DNA from: Pseudomonadota bacterium
GTDB lineage: Bacteria; Pseudomonadota; Alphaproteobacteria; Rhizobiales; Xanthobacteraceae
Direction of reading: 5' to 3'
Assembly: GCA_021779635.1 (NCBI GenBank)
Contig: JAJYAH010000424.1
Coordinates: forward strand, 1 to 6,330
DNA: 6,330 nt
Both the position numbers and the translations under genes were made by a program. A model generated the notes under the pieces. That model searched no databases, was not told the origin of the DNA, and saw nothing but the letters and a program-made list of their open reading frames with translations. Numbering within the stretch: the first letter of the stretch is position 1; each line of letters begins with the position of its first letter. Of the stretch, positions 1-6,142 are shown piece after piece.

Positions 1-51
1 CCACAAGCTGCGCCGACCGATTACACCATCTTACGGAAAGACCTGAAGTAA
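1..51 (+). CDS. 3' end of an unidentified gene (partial)
   Basis: Reading from base 1 gives 16 codons, PQAAPTDYTILRKDLK, then TAA at 49-51. The tail is charged and looks like a natural protein C-terminus. The other two + frames here either stop early or run on as the antisense shadow of the next gene. The fragment is too short to name a family. It would converge with the L,D-transpeptidase gene, leaving 62 bp between the two stop codons, in which I see no clear terminator. It could be chance coding, since it rests on only 16 codons at the window edge. Confidence 0.4.
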   Translation, partial: PQAAPTDYTILRKDLK

Positions 52-113
52 TCCCGCGCGCCGTGAAAGTGCAGCGATCGACCCTGAGCGACCATGCGGC
101 CTGCGCGCGCCTC

Positions 114-1676
114 TTACCACCAGCCCCGTTGCACCGGTCGATAGTAGGGGCGACCGCCCCGGCGCGGATCGCCAGTTTGGGAGTTGGGCTGGAAACCAGT
201 TTGGAAACCCCAATTGGGCTGGAAGAAGGAGCCGAAGCCGTCGTCGCTCTGGACGTAGGGGCCCGCAACGCGGATATCGACCGTGGGCTTGCGCGTCACG
301 AAGCCGCCCTGGGGCTGGTTGTTCAGCACCGCGACGAATTCGGTACGGTAGTTGGTCTCGCGGCTCAGCGGCTCGTCGGAGACGACGATCGAGGATCTTG
401 GCAATGCGGTCGGCGCGATGCGATCAAGCACATCCTGCGGGAAGGTGATGCGGTCGAGCGCGTCCTTGGCGTCGTCCCCGTTGTCGATCGTGACCGCGGT
501 CCAGCGCAAGCCTTTGTCGTTGCGCGCCACTGCCGTGAACACATGCGTGCCGATCGGCTTTTCGGGATCGCGGATCGTGACCGGGACCTCGATGGAGGCA
601 TCGAACACCTCGCCCCCGTCCGGCCACTCTTTATGCGTGTTGCGCCGCACGTAAAGCTTCTGCGTCGCACGGCTGATGTAGACCAAGACCGGCTCAAGCG
701 CGAGCTTCGCCTCGCTTGCCGCCTTGGCGGCGTCGGCCTTCCTGGCCTGGGCCGCCTTGGCGGCGTCCTTTGCGGCGGCGGCGGCGGCGAGCTTCGACTT
801 CGCGTCAGCCTTGGCGGTGCCGAGCTGCGTCCCCCGTTCCGCGGCCTTGGCTTCGGCCTTCTGCTTCAGGTCCTCGGCCTGCGCCTTGGCCTGGTCTGTC
901 CTTGCGGCGGCGAGTGCCTTTTCGGCGAACGCGAGTTCGGCGTCGGCGCGGATCTTCAGCCCTTCGAGCTTGCGCAGCGACACCGGGAGCGATGCTGTCT
1001 CGTGCGCAGCCGTCGCGGCGGCTTTCTTGGCCTCGTCGGCCGTGCTGGCGGCCTCGGTGGCCTCGCGGGCGAGCGTCTCGGCACGCGCCGGAGCAGCCGC
1101 GACGGCATCCGCGTTCGGCACGAATAGCGCCGCGTCGGAAAACTCGACCGGGGCCGCGTCGTTCGGGGAGATGATCACCCGCATCCCGATCCACGTCCTG
1201 TCGAACAGCTTCTCCGCAAAGTCGTAGGGCATCCGCACGCAGCCGTGTGAGGCCGCATACCCGGGCAGCGGCCCGCCGTGGAGCGCGATGCCGTTCCAGG
1301 TGATGCGCTGCATGTTCGGCATCGAGGCATCGTCATAGAGGCTCGAGTGGTGGTCCTTGTCCTTCTCGAGGACGGCGAAGACGCCGGCCGGCGTCTCGCG
1401 TCCCGTGGTGCCGGTGGACACCGGCGCGCGCAGGATCCAACCGTCGGCGTCGTAGAAAGTGACCTGCTGGCTCTTGATCGACACGATCGCCATGATCGGC
1501 TCGCCTGCATCGCGCGGCGCCGTCGCCTCGGCGGGTGGCGCGGGGCGCGCCTGTCTCGCCGCGGCGCCGGCGGTCAGCGCCGTCAGTGTGGCCATTGCTG
1601 CGAGCGTCACAAGGGCGGGAGGCCCCCAACGCCGCATCGCCACGGTGGATTGCGCCGTCGTAAATCGATTTACCAT
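114..1676 (-). CDS. Exported L,D-transpeptidase with an intact and a degenerate YkuD half
   Basis: 520-aa YkuD-family protein. Such enzymes act in the periplasm, cross-linking peptidoglycan stem peptides or attaching proteins to them through a cysteine acyl-enzyme. Residues 19-40 form a hydrophobic export signal with likely cleavage near AGAAA (36-40). The catalytic domain spans about 60-171 and has the family signature: H133 in ALHGG, then SHGCVRMP with H144 and nucleophile C146 (codon 1239-1241). Residues about 190-325 are an Ala/Lys/Glu-rich helical, probably coiled-coil, linker. Residues about 329-452 resemble a second YkuD fold (VYISRATQKLYV, then PIGTHVFTAV) but have no SHGC, so this half is probably non-catalytic. 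The tail is rich in Gln, Asn, Gly and aromatics and ends in WW. Start is uncertain: M14 (MRRWGPP) would give a more compact signal peptide than M1, and neither has a strong ribosome binding site. Single gene, divergent from the PhoU-like gene. Family assignment is firm; the exact peptidoglycan role is not known. Confidence 0.9.
   Translation of the reverse strand: MVNRFTTAQSTVAMRRWGPPALVTLAAMATLTALTAGAAARQARPAPPAEATAPRDAGEPIMAIVSIKSQQVTFYDADGWILRAPVSTGTTGRETPAGVFAVLEKDKDHHSSLYDDASMPNMQRITWNGIALHGGPLPGYAASHGCVRMPYDFAEKLFDRTWIGMRVIISPNDAAPVEFSDAALFVPNADAVAAAPARAETLAREATEAASTADEAKKAAATAAHETASLPVSLRKLEGLKIRADAELAFAEKALAAARTDQAKAQAEDLKQKAEAKAAERGTQLGTAKADAKSKLAAAAAAKDAAKAAQARKADAAKAASEAKLALEPVLVYISRATQKLYVRRNTHKEWPDGGEVFDASIEVPVTIRDPEKPIGTHVFTAVARNDKGLRWTAVTIDNGDDAKDALDRITFPQDVLDRIAPTALPRSSIVVSDEPLSRETNYRTEFVAVLNNQPQGGFVTRKPTVDIRVAGPYVQSDDGFGSFFQPNWGFQTGFQPNSQTGDPRRGGRPYYRPVQRGWW
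172..224. repeat. Short direct repeats in the transpeptidase C-terminal tail
   Basis: CCAGTTTGG occurs at 172-180 and 196-204, and TTGGGCTGGAA at 184-194 and 214-224. On the minus strand these encode the repetitive tail stretch QPNWGFQTGFQPN, with FQPN twice. This looks like small in-frame duplication inside a low-complexity tail, not a mobile or regulatory repeat. Confidence 0.5.
1660..1673. promoter_or_regulatory. Perfect 14-bp palindrome at the transpeptidase start
   Basis: GTAAATCGATTTAC is a perfect 14-base palindrome lying directly after the annotated ATG (1674-1676, minus strand). It is AT-rich in otherwise GC-rich DNA, so it stands out. If the true start is the in-frame ATG 13 codons downstream, the palindrome would sit just upstream of the coding sequence, where a repressor or activator could bind. 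No known operator consensus is recognised, and it may simply be codons 2-5 of the gene. Confidence 0.25.
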
Positions 1677-2022
1677 GCCATGCCCCGGTTAAAATGCGTA
1701 TCCGCGCTTGCGTCGATCAAGTGTCAGATTGCGATTTTTGGATTAACCAATCGCTGCCACGATCCACGCCGCCAATTCGCTCCTGGGGACTATCAGCACG
1801 TTCCGCTGGCAATTGTCTCATATACGACAGCCCGCGCAGGAGGAAGGGCGGCTCGCGGCTGAAATCGGCGCGCGGTCAGACCGGGGCGGTGCATGCCTTG
1901 TGGCGCGCCAGGGCCAGGCGGCAGCCGGCCGCGCGATATGACATTTTCATGAATGATCTGGCGCAATGAGCCCGTCGCCAAAGCAGTGAATATGCCTGCA
2001 CCCTTTCCTTGGTTGGCAGGTC
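1677..2022. promoter_or_regulatory. Divergent intergenic region carrying promoters for both flanking genes
   Basis: 346 bp between the divergent transpeptidase and PhoU-like genes. Promoters for both must lie here or nearby, but I see no convincing -35/-10 pair. TATACG at 1821-1826 is a possible + strand -10 without a good -35, and TTGATC (1714-1719, read on the minus strand) is a weak -35 for the transpeptidase. No clear GGAAC-N16/17-CGTT (EcfG type) or TTAA-N7-TTAA (CtrA type) site was found by eye. AGGAGGAAGGG at 1838-1848 looks like a ribosome binding site but has no ATG, GTG or TTG at a workable distance. The left part (about 1688-1770) is more AT-rich than the rest. Confidence 0.5.
1731..1754. 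promoter_or_regulatory. Inverted repeat, candidate operator
   Basis: GCGATT (1731-1736) and AATCGC (1749-1754) form an inverted repeat around an AT-rich 12-base centre that also contains TTGG/CCAA. It lies about 55 bp upstream of the transpeptidase start and about 270 bp upstream of the PhoU-like gene. The AATCG half-element also occurs in the palindrome at 1660-1673, which could mean a shared DNA-binding protein. Six-base arms are short enough to occur by chance. Confidence 0.2.
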
Positions 2023-2024
2023 AT
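1992..2024 (+). promoter_or_regulatory. Possible start-codon hairpin of the PhoU-like gene
   Basis: In the transcript, ATG CCTGC (1992-1999) can pair with GCAGG and CAT (2016-2020 and 2022-2024), leaving T2021 bulged. ACC (2000-2002) can add pairs with GGT (2011-2013), closing an eight-base CTTTCCTT loop. The right arm contains the only ribosome-binding-like sequence (GGCAGG, 2015-2020) and the first two bases of the start codon, so folding would hide the start. This is a hand-drawn structure; no folding energy was computed. Confidence 0.25.
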
Positions 2025-3951
2025 GAAATTCCAGATTATCGAGCAGCTCGGACAGGCTGACATCCTGTTGCCATCGCTGGTGACGGAAGGGCTCGCAGCC
2101 AACGACCGCATCAAGGTTCGCATGAGCGCGCTGCAGGCGGCTGTCCAACGCGCGCAGGAGCCGCTTCGCCCGGCAACCGATTTGCAGGTCGAATGCCGCG
2201 CCGCCGGAATAGCCCCCGCCGCGCTCGCAACCCTGATCGGCGGCGCCCATCTTGCCGGCAGGGGCCGAATGGCCGCGCCCAATCTTGCCAGACTGATCAA
2301 GGAAATCATCGACGACGCGACGACGATGGTCCGTGCGGTGAGTGCGGGCAAATCGGCCGAGGGCGAAGCGATGGCAACGCGGCTCGCCGCGATCCGCGCC
2401 TCGGGTCTGCTGGAGTCCGCCAATGAAATCGAAATCGCGCATGTCGCCAGATTGACCGGGGTGGCGCAGGACGGTGCCGACAGTCTGCACCGGCTGGTAA
2501 TGGACCTGCACAAGGCGCTCAACCGGCTTGCCGCGGCGTGCGCCGAGGAGATCGTGAGCGGCGCCCACGTATTCGGTTTGCAATCCGAAGACCGGGCGCC
2601 GGTGGAAAGTTTCATGCAAGGGCTCAACGAGACTCGCGCCCTCAAATTCAACCATCCCGGCCTCGATACCATGGCGACCCGCTCCAACGGCCGGCTCTTG
2701 ATTCAAAATGATATCGGAACCACCGACGCGCATGTCGTGGTCATCGCGGTCAGGGAAAATTCCGTGACTGTGACCTATACGGACGTGCACCCGGCTCGGG
2801 CCAAATTCTTTATTGCCCTGTTCGACAAGTTCGAGGCGAAATGGAGCGGGCTCGATCGTCACACCGCGACGGGTCTCGGCGAGGACAGCGCCTTCTTTCT
2901 CGTCACGGGAGAGTTTCAGCCCGACAATGCCGGCGATCGTAACGCGTTTTTGGCCGCACTCGGCGCGGCACTGGTATTTCTGATCGACTGGAACAAGGCA
3001 CGCAAACTGCTGCGCAGCTGGGTTGCCAAGGAGGATGCGGCGCGCATTCTCGATTGGGCCGCCCGGCAGCGCTGCGGGCACCGGGCCTTCCTTGAGCTCG
3101 GCGGCAATGAATTGATCAGCACCGCCGTACGCAACGCGGCGCCGACGCGGATCGGGTTTGGCGAGCGGCTGGATCAGGCGCTAGGGCGTGCCGCCGCGGT
3201 CGACTTCCTCAAGACCGCGATGCGGGTTTCGACCGAGGCGCTGAGTGCCGGGCATTCGGTCAGACTGGTCCGCGACCAGATTGAGGCCGACCTGGTCAGG
3301 CGCCTGAAACGCGTCGACAGCGCGCTGCTTGCGATCGTCCTGCGTCAGGTCGGATTGGCGCACGATATAACAGCAGCCATCGCCCAGCATATTGCCGCGC
3401 TGCGGGCCGGCCGTCCGAACGATGGCAAGCGCCTCGCGGCAAGGGCCGGCCTGATCGAGCGCAAGGCCGATCGCATCGCCCTCGAAGCGCGCAACGAAGC
3501 AGGCCGTCTCAACGCCGGACCAATCATCGAACAGCTGGTGGACCGTGTCGAGGAATCGGTCGACGAACTGGAGCAGGCTGCCTTCATCGCTTCGCTGGCG
3601 CCGGCCGGAATCGATCCTGCCGTGCTTTCGACACTTGCCGAATTATGCGCGGCCGCCACGACGGCGACTGAGGCCGCAGCCTCGGGGCTTGCCGCCGCGG
3701 TTGAAGTCCCGGAGGGACGCCGCGCCGACACCGAGGACGCTCTCAACGCCGTCATCCGCCTGATCGACGCCGAGCACCTCGCGGACAACCGGGAACGCGA
3801 TGTCACCACACGGGTGTTCGCTGGCGGCTTCGACGTGCCGACGTCGCTTTCCGTGCTCGAGCTGGCCCGCGCCATCGAGCGCGCCACCGACCGATTGGCC
3901 GGCTTCGGACATCTGCTGCGGCGGCACATCATGACCGATCTGTCGGCGTAA
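2023..3951 (+). CDS. Large helical protein with a DUF47/PhoU-like C-terminal region
   Basis: 642 aa, no signal peptide or membrane segment, so probably cytoplasmic. Three parts are visible. Residues about 1-175 are helical, starting MKFQIIEQLGQADILLPSLV. Residues about 205-300 look alpha/beta, with strands GRLLIQND (223-230), HVVVIAV (237-243) and SVTVTYTD (247-254); I cannot assign this part. Residues about 320-642 are helical, and 440-530 resemble DUF47 (PhoU-like) proteins: LIERKADRIALEA (477-489), then a conserved-looking acidic stretch VEESVDELEQA (509-519). DUF47 proteins are about 210 aa and often accompany Pit-type phosphate transporters, so this is far longer and no transporter gene is visible. 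ATG 2023 is chosen because nearby upstream ATG, GTG and TTG codons are out of frame; its GGCAGG ribosome site is weak and close. The half-dikinase gene starts 14 bp after its stop, so the two are almost certainly cotranscribed and may interact. The coding call is firm; the DUF47 similarity was judged by eye and is moderate. Confidence 0.85.
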   Translation: MKFQIIEQLGQADILLPSLVTEGLAANDRIKVRMSALQAAVQRAQEPLRPATDLQVECRAAGIAPAALATLIGGAHLAGRGRMAAPNLARLIKEIIDDATTMVRAVSAGKSAEGEAMATRLAAIRASGLLESANEIEIAHVARLTGVAQDGADSLHRLVMDLHKALNRLAAACAEEIVSGAHVFGLQSEDRAPVESFMQGLNETRALKFNHPGLDTMATRSNGRLLIQNDIGTTDAHVVVIAVRENSVTVTYTDVHPARAKFFIALFDKFEAKWSGLDRHTATGLGEDSAFFLVTGEFQPDNAGDRNAFLAALGAALVFLIDWNKARKLLRSWVAKEDAARILDWAARQRCGHRAFLELGGNELISTAVRNAAPTRIGFGERLDQALGRAAAVDFLKTAMRVSTEALSAGHSVRLVRDQIEADLVRRLKRVDSALLAIVLRQVGLAHDITAAIAQHIAALRAGRPNDGKRLAARAGLIERKADRIALEARNEAGRLNAGPIIEQLVDRVEESVDELEQAAFIASLAPAGIDPAVLSTLAELCAAATTATEAAASGLAAAVEVPEGRRADTEDALNAVIRLIDAEHLADNRERDVTTRVFAGGFDVPTSLSVLELARAIERATDRLAGFGHLLRRHIMTDLSA

Positions 3952-3957
3952 GAGGGA
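3951..3957 (+). promoter_or_regulatory. Ribosome binding site of the half-dikinase gene
   Basis: AGAGGGA begins on the last base of the upstream stop codon and ends eight bases before ATG 3966. It supports this ATG as the start and independent re-initiation of translation in the short gap. Confidence 0.6.
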
Positions 3958-3965
3958 TTTGAACC

Positions 3966-5630
3966 ATGCATATCGTGCGCATTGGCGGCGTATCGACGGA
4001 ACCACATTCGGCCGACATGATCGGCGCCAAAGCCGCTAACCTGGCGCGGATGGCGGCGCTCGGCCTGCCGGTACCGCCGGCCTTCGTGCTCCCGGTCAAG
4101 CTTTGCGCCGCGATCATCGGCGAGGATCCGCATGCCGAACGCGACCTGCAGAAAGGGCTGAAGGAGGGCATCGAGTTCCTGGAGCAAGCGACGGGCAAGC
4201 GCTTCGGCGACAATCGGGAGCCTCTATTGGTGTCGGTGAGGTCGGGCGCGGCGAGATCGATGCCGGGCATGCTGGACACCGTGCTCAATGTCGGTTGCAC
4301 GTCGACCGCCGTCCAGGGTCTGATCCGCAGCAGCGGGCGACCGGCGCTCGCATGGGATTGCCGGCGCCGCTTTCTGGAGAGTTACGCCGAAACCGTGCTG
4401 GGGTTCGATCCCGCCTTGTTCTCCGCTCACCGTGCCGACTTGATTTTGGGCGAAGGCGTCACCAGCGACCGCGAGCTGGACAGCGAGGCGCTCGAACGTC
4501 TCGCAGGCGATGAACGCGCCTTGATCGAAGAGCGCAATGATGACGGCTGGCTTGAGGAGGCGACCGCGCAGCTCGAAAGCGCGGCAAGAGCGGTCTATCA
4601 CTCGTGGATGAGCGAGCGGGCGCAATCCTACCGCCGTCTCCAGCAACTCGATCACCTCAAGGGCACCGCGGTGATGGTCCAGGCCATGGTGTTCGGTAAT
4701 GGCGGGCTTTCATCCGGAGCCGGAGTCGCATTTTCAAGGGATCCCTCAACCGGGCTGCGACAACCGATGATCGACCTTGTGCTCGACGCCCAGGGCGAGG
4801 ATGTCGTTTCGGGCCGCCGGACGCCGGACACCGAAGAGACCATCGCCCGCGCGCTGCCGGAGCTTGCGGCCGAACTCAAGAATATTCTCGGACGGCTCGA
4901 ACAGGAATTTGGCGACGTTCAGGATGTCGAATTCACCATCGAGGATGGCAAATTGTGGGTGCTCCAGACCCGTTCGGCGAAGCGGACGCCGCGCGCCGCG
5001 GCGCGCATCGCCATCGACCTCGTGCACGAAGGATTGATTACCCGTCACGAAGCGCTGGATCGGGTTGCCGGCATGGATCTTGCCGCTCTGGTTCAGGTTT
5101 CCCTGGGTTCGGCTGAGGCGCCCCTGCTGAAGGGAATCGGCGCATCCGGCGGTATCGCCGTCGGTCGTGCCGCGTTCTCATCGGAAAGCGCCCGGCAGAT
5201 TTCGACCGCCGGCGATCCGGTGATCCTGATGCGACCGGAGACAAGCACGGCTGATGTCGAAGGTTTTGCGCTGGCCGCGGGCATTGTGACGAGCGTGGGA
5301 GCGCGCACCGCTCATGCGGCGTTGGTCGCGCGCCAGATGGGGAAGCCCTGCATCGTTGGGTGCAACGACATGGCGGTCGACATCGCCGCCGACCGGGCGC
5401 GATTGGCCAATGCAACGATCTCCGCAAGCGACTGGATCACCATCGACGGCGACAGCGGCAATATCTATCTCGGACAGCGCGAGACGGTCGTGACGCGGCC
5501 CGAAGCGGAAATCGCCGAAATAGCAAGCTGGCGATCTCGGGAAAATAGCGACGGCGGTAATTCTGAATCGGCCAACGGCCGGTCCGTTCCACCGCGGCGC
5601 GAGCGAAAACAGACGCCGGCCGATCAATAA
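3966..5630 (+). CDS. PPDK-like protein: ATP-grasp plus phosphohistidine domain, no PEP/pyruvate barrel
   Basis: 554 aa, closely matching the N-terminal two-thirds of pyruvate phosphate dikinase (about 870-900 aa), which uses ATP and Pi to phosphorylate a histidine, releasing AMP and PPi. The ATP-grasp domain covers about 1-340: K22 in GAKAANL, R92 in SVRSGAARSMPGMLDT, then VQAMVFGN, GVAFSRDPSTG, QGEDVVSGRRTP, and D320, E322, Q334, R336 in QDVEFTIEDGKLWVLQTRS. These align, within one residue, with the nucleotide and metal ligands known in Clostridium symbiosum PPDK. The swivelling domain covers about 385-505, with catalytic H450 in RTAHAALVARQMGKPC; T448 sits where some PPDKs carry a regulatory threonine. 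After about 505 there is only a polar, Arg-rich tail. The C-terminal TIM barrel that binds pyruvate/PEP is absent, and nothing downstream encodes it. It should therefore autophosphorylate but pass phosphate to another acceptor. The fold and catalytic residues are clear; the acceptor is unknown. It is unlikely to be a full PPDK and should not be annotated ppdK without comment. Confidence 0.92.
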   Translation: MHIVRIGGVSTEPHSADMIGAKAANLARMAALGLPVPPAFVLPVKLCAAIIGEDPHAERDLQKGLKEGIEFLEQATGKRFGDNREPLLVSVRSGAARSMPGMLDTVLNVGCTSTAVQGLIRSSGRPALAWDCRRRFLESYAETVLGFDPALFSAHRADLILGEGVTSDRELDSEALERLAGDERALIEERNDDGWLEEATAQLESAARAVYHSWMSERAQSYRRLQQLDHLKGTAVMVQAMVFGNGGLSSGAGVAFSRDPSTGLRQPMIDLVLDAQGEDVVSGRRTPDTEETIARALPELAAELKNILGRLEQEFGDVQDVEFTIEDGKLWVLQTRSAKRTPRAAARIAIDLVHEGLITRHEALDRVAGMDLAALVQVSLGSAEAPLLKGIGASGGIAVGRAAFSSESARQISTAGDPVILMRPETSTADVEGFALAAGIVTSVGARTAHAALVARQMGKPCIVGCNDMAVDIAADRARLANATISASDWITIDGDSGNIYLGQRETVVTRPEAEIAEIASWRSRENSDGGNSESANGRSVPPRRERKQTPADQ

Positions 5631-5992
5631 TGTCCCCTGCGCGGCGCCTCGCGCTGGTGCGCGGTGTTCATACCGCAATCTACGGTGTGATCACCGTTTG
5701 CGTGTTGGTGGTCCTGTTCGCCGGCGCAACCCGCATCCGAGGCGAATGGCTCTGGGTGGCTCTGGGCCTGATGAGCCTGGAGATCGTTGTTTTCGCCGGC
5801 AACGGAATGAAGTGTCCCTTGACCACCCTCGCCGCGAAATATGGCGCCAGGCACGGCGACCGGTTTGGCCCCTATCTGCCGGAACGGATCACGCGCCACA
5901 CCGTGAGAATATTCGCGCCGCTTATTCTGCTGGGCCTTGTCCTCCTCGCAATCCGGGGCTGGCTCGGCTTCGGATGGAGACCATGGCCGTGA
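5630..5992 (+). CDS. Small membrane protein, three predicted transmembrane segments
   Basis: 120 aa, not assigned to a named family. Hydrophobic segments lie at about 14-33, 39-57 and 94-112. Between the second and third is a polar loop of roughly 35 residues beginning GNGMKCPLTTLAAKYGA (57-73) and containing DRFGPYLPERITRH (77-90). The single cysteine outside the first membrane segment, C62, and the Pro-Leu-Thr after it look like a conserved motif. The basic start (MSPARR) would favour a cytoplasmic N-terminus, which puts the loop on the cytoplasmic side of the inner membrane. The ATG shares one base with the preceding stop codon (TAATG), and the ribosome site is weak, so translation is probably coupled to the half-dikinase. 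A role as membrane anchor or partner for that protein is inference only. Confidence 0.8.
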   Translation: MSPARRLALVRGVHTAIYGVITVCVLVVLFAGATRIRGEWLWVALGLMSLEIVVFAGNGMKCPLTTLAAKYGARHGDRFGPYLPERITRHTVRIFAPLILLGLVLLAIRGWLGFGWRPWP

Positions 5993-6142
5993 GAAACGTT
6001 AGGGGGCCTATGCCCACCGAAGCGGCGAACTCCGGTCATGAATCTCGACTTTTCGGCTGGGAGAGCTTGATTTATTTCAGCCGGGATTCGAGCAGCCACT
6101 GGCGGTAACTGGCCTCTTGCCCCTCGGAAAATCACGCCACCG
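5993..6142. other. Convergent intergenic gap with an imperfect inverted repeat
   Basis: 150 bp between the stop codons of the membrane-protein gene and the EAL-domain gene. CTCGA (6044-6048) and CGGCTG (6054-6059) can pair with TCGAG (6088-6092) and CAGCCG (6078-6083) around an 18-base AT-rich loop. It could serve as a two-way transcription stop, but it has a mismatched internal section and no T-tract on either side, so it is not called a terminator. The open frame from ATG 5983 to 6108 (41 aa) has no family-like features and is not called. Confidence 0.3.

Noticed and set aside
63..1127. 354-aa open frame on the + strand
   Set aside because: It lies antisense to the transpeptidase and has Gly/Leu/Arg-rich composition with no recognisable motif. 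The minus-strand frame carries the YkuD active site, so this is a GC-driven shadow.
1901..1910. TGGCGCGCCA palindrome
   Set aside because: A ten-base GC-only core like this is common by chance in high-GC DNA, and its position gives no extra support for a binding site.
1892..1951. 19-residue possible leader peptide ahead of the PhoU-like gene
   Set aside because: MPCGAPGPGGSRPRDMTFS has only a weak GGGGCGG upstream and no run of regulatory codons or attenuator hairpins, so there is no support for a leader peptide.
1694..1969. 91-aa + strand open frame in the divergent intergenic region
   Set aside because: It has no suitable ribosome site, random-looking composition and no recognisable motif. 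The AGGAGGAAGGG at 1838-1848 is inside it and not near a start codon.
1876..3081. 401-aa open frame on the minus strand
   Set aside because: It overlaps the PhoU-like gene in antisense and runs into the intergenic region. It shows no family features, and the + frame continues coherently into the operon.
3345..4187. 280-aa open frame on the minus strand
   Set aside because: It spans the junction of two well-supported + strand genes and is Ala/Ser/Arg-rich low complexity, as expected for antisense of high-GC coding DNA.
6044..6092. Intrinsic terminator between the convergent genes
   Set aside because: The stem is interrupted, the loop is long, and there is no T-tract after the stem in either direction. 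It is recorded only as an inverted repeat.
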